DNA from: JAJZOM01 sp046703545
Lineage (GTDB): Archaea > Thermoplasmatota > Thermoplasmata > Thermoplasmatales > Thermoplasmataceae
DNA: 54,704 bases
Reading direction: 5' to 3'
Assembly (NCBI GenBank): GCA_046703545.1
Contig: JBJKSX010000017.1
Location: forward strand, 1-54,704
A program made the position numbers and the translations under genes. The notes beneath the pieces are model-generated. The model had not been told where the DNA came from, made no database searches, and saw nothing but the letters and a program-made list of their open reading frames with translations. Below are positions 25,505-32,599 of the stretch, piece by piece (positions within the stretch are counted from its first letter, which is position 1; each line of letters begins with the position of its first letter).

Positions 25505-26839
25505 TTATAGCGAAGTGAGTTCTGTTCCCTTTGTCTCCTTGAGGCCAAAGTAACCGATCAACTGCACTACGGCTCCAACAAGCATGGCAATTCCCATAGC
25601 TTCACCAAGATGGCTCAGACCTCCAAGTGCACCATAAAGGGCGGGAATTACCAATGGAGCAGAACCTCCTGCAACACCCCTTCCTACCATATAGCCGAAG
25701 TTGGTGGCAGTGGAACGCATTTTTGTTGGGAAATGCTCGCTGTACCAGACTCCGTACTCAGCTGAAACTCCCTGTCCAATCGACACAAAGGTGTAGGCAT
25801 AGAACAGTGAGAACATTACAAGGCTAACATACGGGGTATGAGCAAGGACAACAGCCAGGAAGGCTATGACCGACACGAGATAGAAAGTCCCAAACACGAA
25901 GGCTGTGGACTTTCTTCCAAACCTGTCTGCTGCCCAACCGTTAAGAACATAGAATGGCACTGCGATGGCCTGGCCAAGAATCAGGATTTCGGTAAACTGG
26001 TTTATCAGGATCCCTGTGAAGGCTTTTGACAGATGATAATCCACTATGAGCAGCGTTGGCATGAAACTGGCATATGAAAAGTAGATGAACAGGTTGGCTC
26101 CACCTATCATGAGGGCTATCCAAGCATACTTCCTGTATTCCTTGCTAAGCAGTACCTGTATGATCGGAGATCTAACATCATAGTCCTTTGGAAGTTCTCC
26201 TGCCTTCCTCTTCCTGTTGTATTCAAGCCATTGCTTGGATTCCGGAAGAACAAATTTGACGACCGGAACACCAATCAGACCTATTATTCCTGCAACCACG
26301 AAGGAGTATCTCCAGGAAAGCGGGTTGGCAAATCCAAATGCTGAAATTGCAATTCCCGCAGTTATGGCTCCGGCAATAGAACCGATAATGAAGACGCTCT
26401 GCAACAATCCTCCTCCGGTTGCTCTTGTCTTCTTGCTCCAGACTTCAGAGATCTGGGCAAAACCAATTCCCCACTCTCCACCTATTCCAAGTCCTTCAAG
26501 GGCCCTCAGTGTGTAGAGTTGCCACAACTGGGTAACGCCCGCTATGGCGAGGGTTGTAAGCCCGAATATGCCAATAGACAGCATAAGTCCGACTTTTCTT
26601 CCATATCTGTCAGCAATCCAGCCGAATAACAGTCCTCCAAAAGCGGAGAACACAAGGCTGATGGTGAGGGCAAGGGTGATAGGCGCCAAATCAGTGGACT
26701 TACCTGTAAAGTACAGCGCCAGTGGCGAAAACAGGTAACTGATTAGCACCAGATCGAATCCATCTGCAAAGTGCCCAAATAGCACACTTCCCAGGGAACC
26801 CCATCTCTCACGGTTAGTGTAGGTCACATTTTCCGTCAT
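25505..26839 (-). CDS. MFS transporter (metabolite:H+ symporter-like)
   Basis: A 444-residue carrier with 12 membrane helices. The MFS motif GWIADRYGRKVG (about residues 69-80), its repeat GWAADRFGRKST (about 299-310), LEGLGIGGEWGIG (about 107-119) and the LPESKQWL element after helix 6 place it with sugar/organic-acid:H+ symporters. The ATG at 26839 has the TATA box TTATTTATAC about 28 bp upstream. It is divergent from the alpha/beta hydrolase that opens the putative aromatic cluster, so it is the likely uptake system for that cluster's substrate; this is inference from position. Confidence 0.88.
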   Translation of the reverse strand: MTENVTYTNRERWGSLGSVLFGHFADGFDLVLISYLFSPLALYFTGKSTDLAPITLALTISLVFSAFGGLLFGWIADRYGRKVGLMLSIGIFGLTTLAIAGVTQLWQLYTLRALEGLGIGGEWGIGFAQISEVWSKKTRATGGGLLQSVFIIGSIAGAITAGIAISAFGFANPLSWRYSFVVAGIIGLIGVPVVKFVLPESKQWLEYNRKRKAGELPKDYDVRSPIIQVLLSKEYRKYAWIALMIGGANLFIYFSYASFMPTLLIVDYHLSKAFTGILINQFTEILILGQAIAVPFYVLNGWAADRFGRKSTAFVFGTFYLVSVIAFLAVVLAHTPYVSLVMFSLFYAYTFVSIGQGVSAEYGVWYSEHFPTKMRSTATNFGYMVGRGVAGGSAPLVIPALYGALGGLSHLGEAMGIAMLVGAVVQLIGYFGLKETKGTELTSL

Positions 26840-26862
26840 AAAACTAAGACCAATGGACAAAG

Positions 26863-26874
26863 ACGTATAAATAA
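26863..26874 (-). promoter_or_regulatory. TATA box of the MFS transporter
   Basis: Minus-strand GTTATTTATACG is centred about 29 bp before the ATG at 26839, giving a leaderless or near-leaderless mRNA. Confidence 0.55.
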
Positions 26875-26883
26875 CATTTCATC

Positions 26884-26934
26884 CAATATTTTTGAGACAT
26901 ATGACACTAAAGTCCATTATATATCGAAATATTG
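26884..26934. promoter_or_regulatory. Inverted repeat in the divergent control region (operator candidate)
   Basis: CAATATTT at 26884-26891 is repeated in perfect inverse as AAATATTG at 26927-26934. The pair flanks the AT-rich centre of the region between the divergent MFS and hydrolase genes, upstream of both TATA boxes. It is suited to a dimeric regulator such as the RHH protein at 24226. Confidence 0.35.
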
Positions 26935-27055
26935 AAAAATACATCTGGGACCTCTCCCAAAAGGGAAAGACCCAAATGGGGGCAATCTTCACATTTGGTG
27001 CACACTGTGAAAAACAGTGACCAAATTTCTTATAACCTGTGAATATGGCTGACCC

Positions 27056-27832
27056 ATGTCCAGTGGTAATTACATAAGGGTCGACGGCAGGGACCTCTAC
27101 TATGAGACCTCGGGGTCAGGGTTTCCTGTTGTTTTCATTCATACTGCAGGCACAGACGGCAGGATATGGAAGCACTTCGTCGGGAAGCTACCAGACAACA
27201 TCAAGGCCATAGTTCCTGACCTCCCCGGCCATGGAAAGTCCTGGCCATGGACAAACTGGAGAAAGACAAGGCTGGATGTTGGGTTCTATGCAGACGCCAT
27301 GGCCAAGTTCATCAGGGCCCTGAAACTGGAAAAAGTCCTCATTGTGGGGGTCTCAATTGGTGCCGACATCGCACTCATGCTCTCCAACATGCTCGAAGGC
27401 ACTGCAGTCGCCACCGTTGTGGTTGAAGGGGCCGCAAGGACGCACACTTTTGCCGAGGAAGTCATACTCAAGACCGAGCCTGGGAACGTGGAGAGGGCAT
27501 TTGATTTCTGCGGAAGGAACGCAAAGAAAGAGTACATTGAAGACCTGATCTGGATCAGGAGCTCCAACAACAGGGACATATATGTCACAGACCTCCTTGC
27601 CTGGAATAATTTCGACTATTCCAAGGAGTTGAAATCCACCAGTACGAGGGTTTATCTAATGAGGGGAGAGGACGACCCGGTTGTGACTGAAAATATGCTT
27701 GATGAAACTGTCAAGCTTCTTAAGAACAGTTCCAAGCAGACAATGGAAGGATTGGGCCATTACCCCATGATAGAGGATCCAGGGGCGTTCCTCAGGTTTA
27801 TGAAGCCGATTTTTGACGAGAATATATCCTGA
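27056..27832 (+). CDS. Alpha/beta hydrolase
   Basis: A 258-residue alpha/beta-fold hydrolase. The catalytic triad is visible: Ser in VGVSIGADIA (GxSxG, about residue 100), Asp in MRGEDDPVV (about 206) and His in GLGHYPMIED (about 238). The oxyanion strand motif HTAGTDGRIWKHF replaces the usual HGxxG. The size and early DGRDLYYETSGSG resemble hydrolases of C-C bonds or ester/amide products in aromatic degradation (MhpC- or NicD-like). TTATAACC at 27030-27038 is about 24 bp upstream. First gene of the rightward cluster. Confidence 0.88.
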   Translation: MSSGNYIRVDGRDLYYETSGSGFPVVFIHTAGTDGRIWKHFVGKLPDNIKAIVPDLPGHGKSWPWTNWRKTRLDVGFYADAMAKFIRALKLEKVLIVGVSIGADIALMLSNMLEGTAVATVVVEGAARTHTFAEEVILKTEPGNVERAFDFCGRNAKKEYIEDLIWIRSSNNRDIYVTDLLAWNNFDYSKELKSTSTRVYLMRGEDDPVVTENMLDETVKLLKNSSKQTMEGLGHYPMIEDPGAFLRFMKPIFDENIS

Positions 27833-27918
27833 GTTCATGATGGCGGAAAAATTCCGCATCACCATAATTTTCTGTCAAAATGCCGGATATCCTCATTGAC
27901 AACTGACAAACAGGCGAA

Positions 27919-27927
27919 ACTTTATAG
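27919..27927 (+). promoter_or_regulatory. TATA box of the class II aldolase gene
   Basis: CTTTATAGT is centred about 26 bp before the ATG at 27949, so this gene has its own leaderless transcript despite lying in a same-strand cluster. Confidence 0.6.
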
Positions 27928-27948
27928 TCAGGACTCTCTTTTTTCTCC

Positions 27949-28665
27949 ATGGATTTTAAAGAGGCGATTGCCCAGAAACTTTCCATAGCCAACAGGATAC
28001 TTGTGAACGAGAACCTCACGGAACTGGGGAGGGGGCATGTGTGTTACAAGCTCGAGGAAAACAGGATAATGCTGCCCGGCCACCTGCATGATTTCCAGAG
28101 GTCAATAGCGGACGTTACGGCATCAGACATGGTTGTTATAGACTACGATGGAAACGTGGTAGAAGGGCCGTTTCCCGAATCCATGCACGAATTCCATTTC
28201 TACAGTGAGGCCTTCAAGAGAAGAAAGGAACTGAAAGCCGCCCTTCACACCCATGCATTCTACACAAACCTCATGGCCATGACTGGCCAGACCCTCAAAT
28301 ATTCATCGAGGGACACTTTTGCATTCCTTGATGGGTTGCCTGTTTTTGACGGCCTCCCCTTGTTTGTCAACACCCAGGAAATGGGTAAAAGAATGGCAGA
28401 GAAGCTCGGCAACAGCAAGGCGGTGGTACACAGGGGCCACGGGGCCTTTGTTGTTGGTGAAAGCATTGAGGACGCAGTTATCACTGCGGCTGCACTTGAG
28501 CGGTCCTGCAAGAAGCAGGTTATGGCATCCTCCCTTGGCCCTCTGATCGAGTATGACAAAGAGGAGATAGCCAGGACAAACACCGACGAGATCAGGAGGG
28601 AAGTCATGGGCATAGACTGGGGATACTTCGTAACCAGGCTTGAGAAGCGTGGTGTCCATATCTGA
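27949..28665 (+). CDS. Class II aldolase/adducin-family protein
   Basis: A 238-residue metal-dependent enzyme of the class II aldolase fold (fuculose-1-phosphate aldolase, ribulose-phosphate epimerase, and hydroxy-aromatic decarboxylases). Zinc ligands are seen in ALHTHAFYTN (about residues 98-101) and VVHRGHGAFVVG (about 161-164), and ESMHEFHFYSEAFKRR precedes the first His pair as usual. A closely similar branch contains decarboxylases of dihydroxy-aromatic acids, which would fit a cluster with a phenol-type monooxygenase. Aldol cleavage of a sugar phosphate is the alternative. Substrate not proven. Confidence 0.88.
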   Translation: MDFKEAIAQKLSIANRILVNENLTELGRGHVCYKLEENRIMLPGHLHDFQRSIADVTASDMVVIDYDGNVVEGPFPESMHEFHFYSEAFKRRKELKAALHTHAFYTNLMAMTGQTLKYSSRDTFAFLDGLPVFDGLPLFVNTQEMGKRMAEKLGNSKAVVHRGHGAFVVGESIEDAVITAAALERSCKKQVMASSLGPLIEYDKEEIARTNTDEIRREVMGIDWGYFVTRLEKRGVHI

Positions 28666-28754
28666 TCAGGATACGGCGACCCAGTTGCCATGCACGATTC
28701 AAAACAGCTTTATAACAGGGGGGACATTCCCACAAGGCCATTCAAGGTAATCAA

Positions 28755-29237
28755 ATGACAGAAGAAACAACAGGAAACGATCTAAAGGAGATACTGAGGC
28801 GATATCCTACAGGCGTGACAGTGGTGACCTCTCTTCTGGGAGGAAAACCATGGGGAGGGACAATGAACTCATTCACCTCCGTATCCCTCAATCCGCCGCT
28901 TGTGGCAGTATTTGTGATGGAAAACAGCAGGACTACGGCCGCCATTCAGGAGACCGGCAAGTTCATTGTCAATATCATGAAACATGATCAGGAGGGGCAC
29001 TCAATGCAATTTGCGAACGATGGAGTGGATGACAAGTTCCAGGGCGTTTCACACAGAAAAAGTGAAGACGGGATTCCTATACTGGACAACAGCCTTGGAT
29101 ACATTGAATGCGATCTTTACACCTCCCAGAAAATTGCCGACCATGTCATGTTCGTGGGGCTTGTAAAGAAGGCCAGCGTCATGAATGACGAGGAGGCCCT
29201 GCTTTATTATAAGAGGGCCTTCAGAAGCCTTGGCTGA
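28755..29237 (+). CDS. Flavin reductase (HpaC-like, FMN-binding split barrel)
   Basis: A 160-residue flavin reductase. RYPTGVTVVTS (about residues 15-25), GGTMNSFTSVSLNPPLVAVFV (about 34-54), KFIVNIM and the DKFQGVSHR segment match the HpaC/DIM6 family, which reduces free FMN or FAD with NAD(P)H and hands it to a two-component monooxygenase. The HpaB-type oxygenase 0.8 kb downstream is the obvious partner. CTTTATAAC at 28709-28717 gives a leader of about 15 nt with AAGGTAAT near the ATG. Confidence 0.9.
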   Translation: MTEETTGNDLKEILRRYPTGVTVVTSLLGGKPWGGTMNSFTSVSLNPPLVAVFVMENSRTTAAIQETGKFIVNIMKHDQEGHSMQFANDGVDDKFQGVSHRKSEDGIPILDNSLGYIECDLYTSQKIADHVMFVGLVKKASVMNDEEALLYYKRAFRSLG

Positions 29238-29355
29238 TCACCGTGAATTAAATTCACAATATATATCTGCAGCTTTATTCTCAAAATACATTTTTATTAT
29301 TATGCAAATTGCGGGCTGGACCCTCCAAGGCATAAGCTATAAGCTAGTTTTTTAA

Positions 29356-29366
29356 GCATATATAGG
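29356..29366 (+). promoter_or_regulatory. TATA box of the DUF2848-hpaB-cupin operon
   Basis: CATATATAGGC lies about 18-24 bp before the ATG at 29379. The following three genes have no room for other promoters, so this should drive all three. Confidence 0.5.
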
Positions 29367-29378
29367 CATAGGGTTTCA

Positions 29379-30053
29379 ATGATACTCAATGTCAAAGGAA
29401 GGGACCGCTCCGTAAAATTCACCCCTGAAACACTGATAATTGCAGGTTTCACCGGAAAGGATACGGGATCAGCAAAACAGCATCTGGAAGAACTCAGGAA
29501 GGCAGGTGTTCCGGTTCCAGATAAGATTCCCTCCTTTTACCCCGTGGACGTTTCCCTGCTTACGGACAGACCCAGCATTGAGGTTGAATCAGGCGAAAGT
29601 TCCGGGGAGGCTGAGCCGGTTCTGATCACCACAGGCGGCAAAATGTACATCGCTGTGGGGAGTGACCATACAGCCAGGGACCTTGAAATGCAGGATATTG
29701 GAAAGAGCAAGAAAGCCTGCAAGAAACCAATCTCAGATGAGGTATTTGAGCTTGAGACGGTTCTGAAGGATTGGGAGCATCTCATTTTGAGGTCTTATGT
29801 AAGGGTGGACGGGGAGGAAATCCTCTACCAGGAGGGGAAAGTCTCCTCGCTTCTCAAGATTTATGACCTCCTTGACAAAATCAGGGAATGGAACAGCACG
29901 ATAAATCTGGAGGAATCTGTAATATTCCTGGGCACTGTGCCCCTGCTCACGGGTGAATTTGTCTATGGCCAGTGGTACAGGGTGGAGCTCATAGACACCA
30001 GGTCCTCAGAAGCATTGAGCAGGGAATATAATGTAGCAGTCAGAGGCGATTGA
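29379..30053 (+). CDS. DUF2848-family protein
   Basis: A 224-residue protein matching the DUF2848 family as I know it: LIIAGFTGKDTGSAKQHLEEL (about residues 20-40), the PSFYPVDVSLLT segment, SSGEAEPVLI, YIAVGSDHTARDLE (about 90-103), KKACKKPISDEVF and FLGTVPLL near the end. The family has no known function; its pattern of conserved Gly, His, Asp and Glu suggests an enzyme related to fumarylacetoacetate hydrolase-type folds. It ends 1 bp before the HpaB-type gene, which strongly suggests it acts on the oxygenase product or a later intermediate. Confidence 0.85.
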   Translation: MILNVKGRDRSVKFTPETLIIAGFTGKDTGSAKQHLEELRKAGVPVPDKIPSFYPVDVSLLTDRPSIEVESGESSGEAEPVLITTGGKMYIAVGSDHTARDLEMQDIGKSKKACKKPISDEVFELETVLKDWEHLILRSYVRVDGEEILYQEGKVSSLLKIYDLLDKIREWNSTINLEESVIFLGTVPLLTGEFVYGQWYRVELIDTRSSEALSREYNVAVRGD

Positions 30054-30054
30054 T

Positions 30055-31518
30055 ATGAAGGACGGAAGAGCATACAGGAATTCACTGGGGGATGCAAGAA
30101 GAGTTTACATCGACGGAAAACTGGTGGGGGATGTCAGGAAACATCCCGCCTTCAAGGGGATAATTCAGTCGGTATCCAGGATGTATGACTACAGCTGCGA
30201 CCCTGAGAACAACATGATTTTTGATACGGAATGGGGAACCAAGGGCAACAAAGTCTTCATGATACCAAGGTCCCGCGAGGACCTGAGAGAGAGGCACAGG
30301 GCAATCCAGAAATGGGCCCGGCTCTCAATGGGATTTGTTGGGAGAAGCCCTGATCATGTTGGCTCATTCCTGGCAGGATTTGCCGCCAACAGTTCCACCT
30401 TCGCACGTGAAGGGAAAGGCTTCAAGGAGAATGTTGAAAGGTTCTACAGGAGGATGGTTGACGAAGACCTGTATGTGACATACGCGATCATACCTCCGCA
30501 GGTAGACAGGAGCAAAACAGCCGGTGAACAGGAAAACCATTACTCCCAGGTGGGCGTGGTCAGGGAGACTGAAGGGGGAATCATAGTTCGCGGAGGTCAG
30601 ATGCTGGCAACCGGCACTGCCGTGTCTGATATGCTCCTGGTCACATGCATCACGCCGCTGAAGGAAGGGGATGAGGACCAGGCATTATCATTCTACCTTC
30701 CTGTGGACACAGAAGGGCTCAAGCTCTATTGCAGGCCGCCATATGGATCAGGGAAGACCAGCGTATTTGATTACCCAATGTCAACAAGATTCGACGAATC
30801 AGACGCATTCCTGGTCTTCGACGACGTGTTCGTCCCCTGGGAAAACGTGTTCATATACAGGGACATTCAGGGGCTCAGAACGCAGTTTTTTGAAACATTT
30901 GCCCACGTCCTGGGGAACAACCAGGCCCAGATAAGGCTCAGTGTCAAGGTAAAATTCCTTGTGGGGCTGGCGCGCAAGGTTACGGCAATGAACGGAATAG
31001 ACAGGATACCCTCAGTGGTGGAAAAGCTTGGAGAGCTTGCATCACTTTCGGCTGTGGTTGAAGGCATGGTTGAGGCATCCGAGTCAACAAGCATTCACAG
31101 GGAATCAGGAATGGAAACACCCAATCCAAGGTACCTTTATGGGGCAATGGGGCTCCAGGCTGAACTGTACCCAAGGATACTGCACCTGCTTCGTGAACTG
31201 GTGGGGGCAGGAGTTCTGCAGGTGCCTTCCAGCAGCCAGGAACTTTTAAACCCTGAGACCCGGAAGGACATGGACACATACATCAAATCTCCAGGATACT
31301 CTTCCGAGGAGAGGATCAAGCTCTTCAGGCTGGTCTGGGACGTCATCGGATCTGAATTTGCCGGGAGGCATCACCAGTATGAGATGTTTTATGCGGGCGC
31401 GCCATTCGTTGCCAAGACCTATTCATTCAGGAATTACGGCTACGAGGAAGCAGTGGAATCCGTGGACCAGTTCCTGAAGGGGTACGACCTGAGCACGGAG
31501 ATCAATCAGGAGGAATGA
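30055..31518 (+). CDS. HpaB-family FADH2-dependent monooxygenase
   Basis: A 487-residue oxygenase component of the 4-hydroxyphenylacetate 3-hydroxylase/chlorophenol hydroxylase family (acyl-CoA dehydrogenase-like fold). The amino end DGRAYRNSLGDARRVYIDGK (residues 2-21), HPAFKGIIQSVSRMYD, the flavin-site IIPPQVDRSKT (about 145-155), MLATGTAVSDMLLV and DDVFVPWENVFIYRD (about 259-273) are characteristic. It would hydroxylate an aromatic or heteroaromatic ring with O2 and reduced flavin from the reductase at 28755. The 4-bp ATGA overlap with the cupin gene and the 1-bp gap to DUF2848 show a tight operon. The natural substrate is not known. Confidence 0.92.
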   Translation: MKDGRAYRNSLGDARRVYIDGKLVGDVRKHPAFKGIIQSVSRMYDYSCDPENNMIFDTEWGTKGNKVFMIPRSREDLRERHRAIQKWARLSMGFVGRSPDHVGSFLAGFAANSSTFAREGKGFKENVERFYRRMVDEDLYVTYAIIPPQVDRSKTAGEQENHYSQVGVVRETEGGIIVRGGQMLATGTAVSDMLLVTCITPLKEGDEDQALSFYLPVDTEGLKLYCRPPYGSGKTSVFDYPMSTRFDESDAFLVFDDVFVPWENVFIYRDIQGLRTQFFETFAHVLGNNQAQIRLSVKVKFLVGLARKVTAMNGIDRIPSVVEKLGELASLSAVVEGMVEASESTSIHRESGMETPNPRYLYGAMGLQAELYPRILHLLRELVGAGVLQVPSSSQELLNPETRKDMDTYIKSPGYSSEERIKLFRLVWDVIGSEFAGRHHQYEMFYAGAPFVAKTYSFRNYGYEEAVESVDQFLKGYDLSTEINQEE

Positions 31519-31868
31519 TTATGGCAAAGAAGGAAATGGAATTCACGGAGACAGATGGTATTGAATGGACCACATGTGAAGGGAAAGTCCCTTCCCTGAA
31601 GGAAAAAATCATAGTTAGGGACGAAGCAAACGGAACCGTATCCAGGTTCCTGAAATTCGAGCCCGGAACCGACACATCGCCAAACGGAATCCTGAAACAT
31701 GACTGCTGGGAGGAGGTCTACATACTGGAGGGGTCAATCACCGATCTCAGGCTGAACCAGACCTTCTCCAAGGGCATGTATGCCTGCAGGCCGCCGGGAA
31801 TGCCACACGGCCCCTGGGTGTCCAGGGAAGGCTGCCTGACCTTCGAGGTCAGGTATATGCAGAAATAG
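31515..31868 (+). CDS. Single-domain cupin, possible dioxygenase
   Basis: A 117-residue cupin. Motif 1 is ILKHDCWEEVYILEG (about residues 56-70): the usual HxH...E metal set reads H-x-C...E. Motif 2 is YACRPPGMPHGPW (about 89-101) with its His. It belongs near ChrR-type and acetophenone-dioxygenase-like cupins. The ATG overlaps the HpaB stop (ATGA) and is preceded by CAGGAGG, so it is co-translated. In this operon it could be the ring- or chain-cleaving dioxygenase that is otherwise missing, or an isomerase or sensor. Confidence 0.85.
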   Translation: MIMAKKEMEFTETDGIEWTTCEGKVPSLKEKIIVRDEANGTVSRFLKFEPGTDTSPNGILKHDCWEEVYILEGSITDLRLNQTFSKGMYACRPPGMPHGPWVSREGCLTFEVRYMQK

Positions 31869-31908
31869 CACTCTTAAGGGTTCCACAGCAATCGGTCAGG
31901 TCAGGCGG

Positions 31909-32550
31909 TCATGCAAGATCACTTTCAGAGGGGATCCTTATGAGGTTTATGAGGTTGAAAGGCTGGTGGAGCGAAGCATCCCATAATTTTCTGCGCGTCC
32001 CTTTCCTTATTCTGAGACCTGTCTCTCTACCCATCTTCCTGAATTCCTTTGTCACAAGGGGACTGAACAGTTTTCTGGCATTGTCTGAGTCAAAGGAAAG
32101 TGTGACGCCAACTCCAAAATTCTCTCTCCGTGCAGGCCAGCCATAACTGGAGCGTATTGCAACCGTGTACCTGATTACAGGCCTGCTGTCCAGGGAACTC
32201 AAATCAAACATGTTCCTGACAAGGCTTGGATAGTAAACCTCCTTTTCCCTGAAGAGAGGTTTCTTGAGCAGGAAAGTGTAAGAAAACTCGGTGGGTTTCA
32301 TGCCCATGGGGGCATTCCGCATATCAGCATTGTACATGCCCTTGAAGAAGGACCCCATCCTGTTCAGGTTAACACTTGAGTCGCTGCCAATTAGGATTCT
32401 GCTCTCGCCTCCTCTGGCAATATTTACAAAGACGTTCTGTGTGAAGGGCTCTGGCAGCAGCAAGTGGCACTTTTCCCGGTAAAGCAGGGCATCGGTGATT
32501 ATGCGGCCCTCCTGAAACTTGATCTCCCTGTACACCATTCTGGCGGGCAT
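31909..32550 (-). CDS. Protein of unknown function, 213 residues
   Basis: Starts MPARMVYREIKFQEGRI and is rich in Arg/Lys and aromatic residues, with no membrane helix. The last residues, PFNLINLIRIPSESDLA, faintly recall the region just before the ATPase core in HerA/VirB4-type proteins, but no Walker motif follows and the frame simply ends. I do not recognise a family. The ATG at 32550 has an AT-rich promoter centred about 26 bp upstream, shared with the divergent S9C peptidase gene. The alternative start at 32601 would overlap that gene and is rejected. Confidence 0.65.
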   Translation of the reverse strand: MPARMVYREIKFQEGRIITDALLYREKCHLLLPEPFTQNVFVNIARGGESRILIGSDSSVNLNRMGSFFKGMYNADMRNAPMGMKPTEFSYTFLLKKPLFREKEVYYPSLVRNMFDLSSLDSRPVIRYTVAIRSSYGWPARRENFGVGVTLSFDSDNARKLFSPLVTKEFRKMGRETGLRIRKGTRRKLWDASLHQPFNLINLIRIPSESDLA

Positions 32551-32599
32551 GAACGCCAATTGCCAGAAGAAATAAAATATTTGAGACACTTGTACAACC
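32551..32599. promoter_or_regulatory. Compact bidirectional promoter
   Basis: Only 49 bp separate two divergent ATGs. The element AAATAAAATATTT at about 32569-32581 is centred about 25 bp from each start, so the same AT-rich core could serve as TATA box for both directions. Confidence 0.5.

Noticed and set aside
31909..32010. Truncated HerA/VirB4-type ATPase
   Set aside because: Only a short carboxy-terminal likeness; no Walker A or B motif in any frame downstream before the convergent cupin gene.
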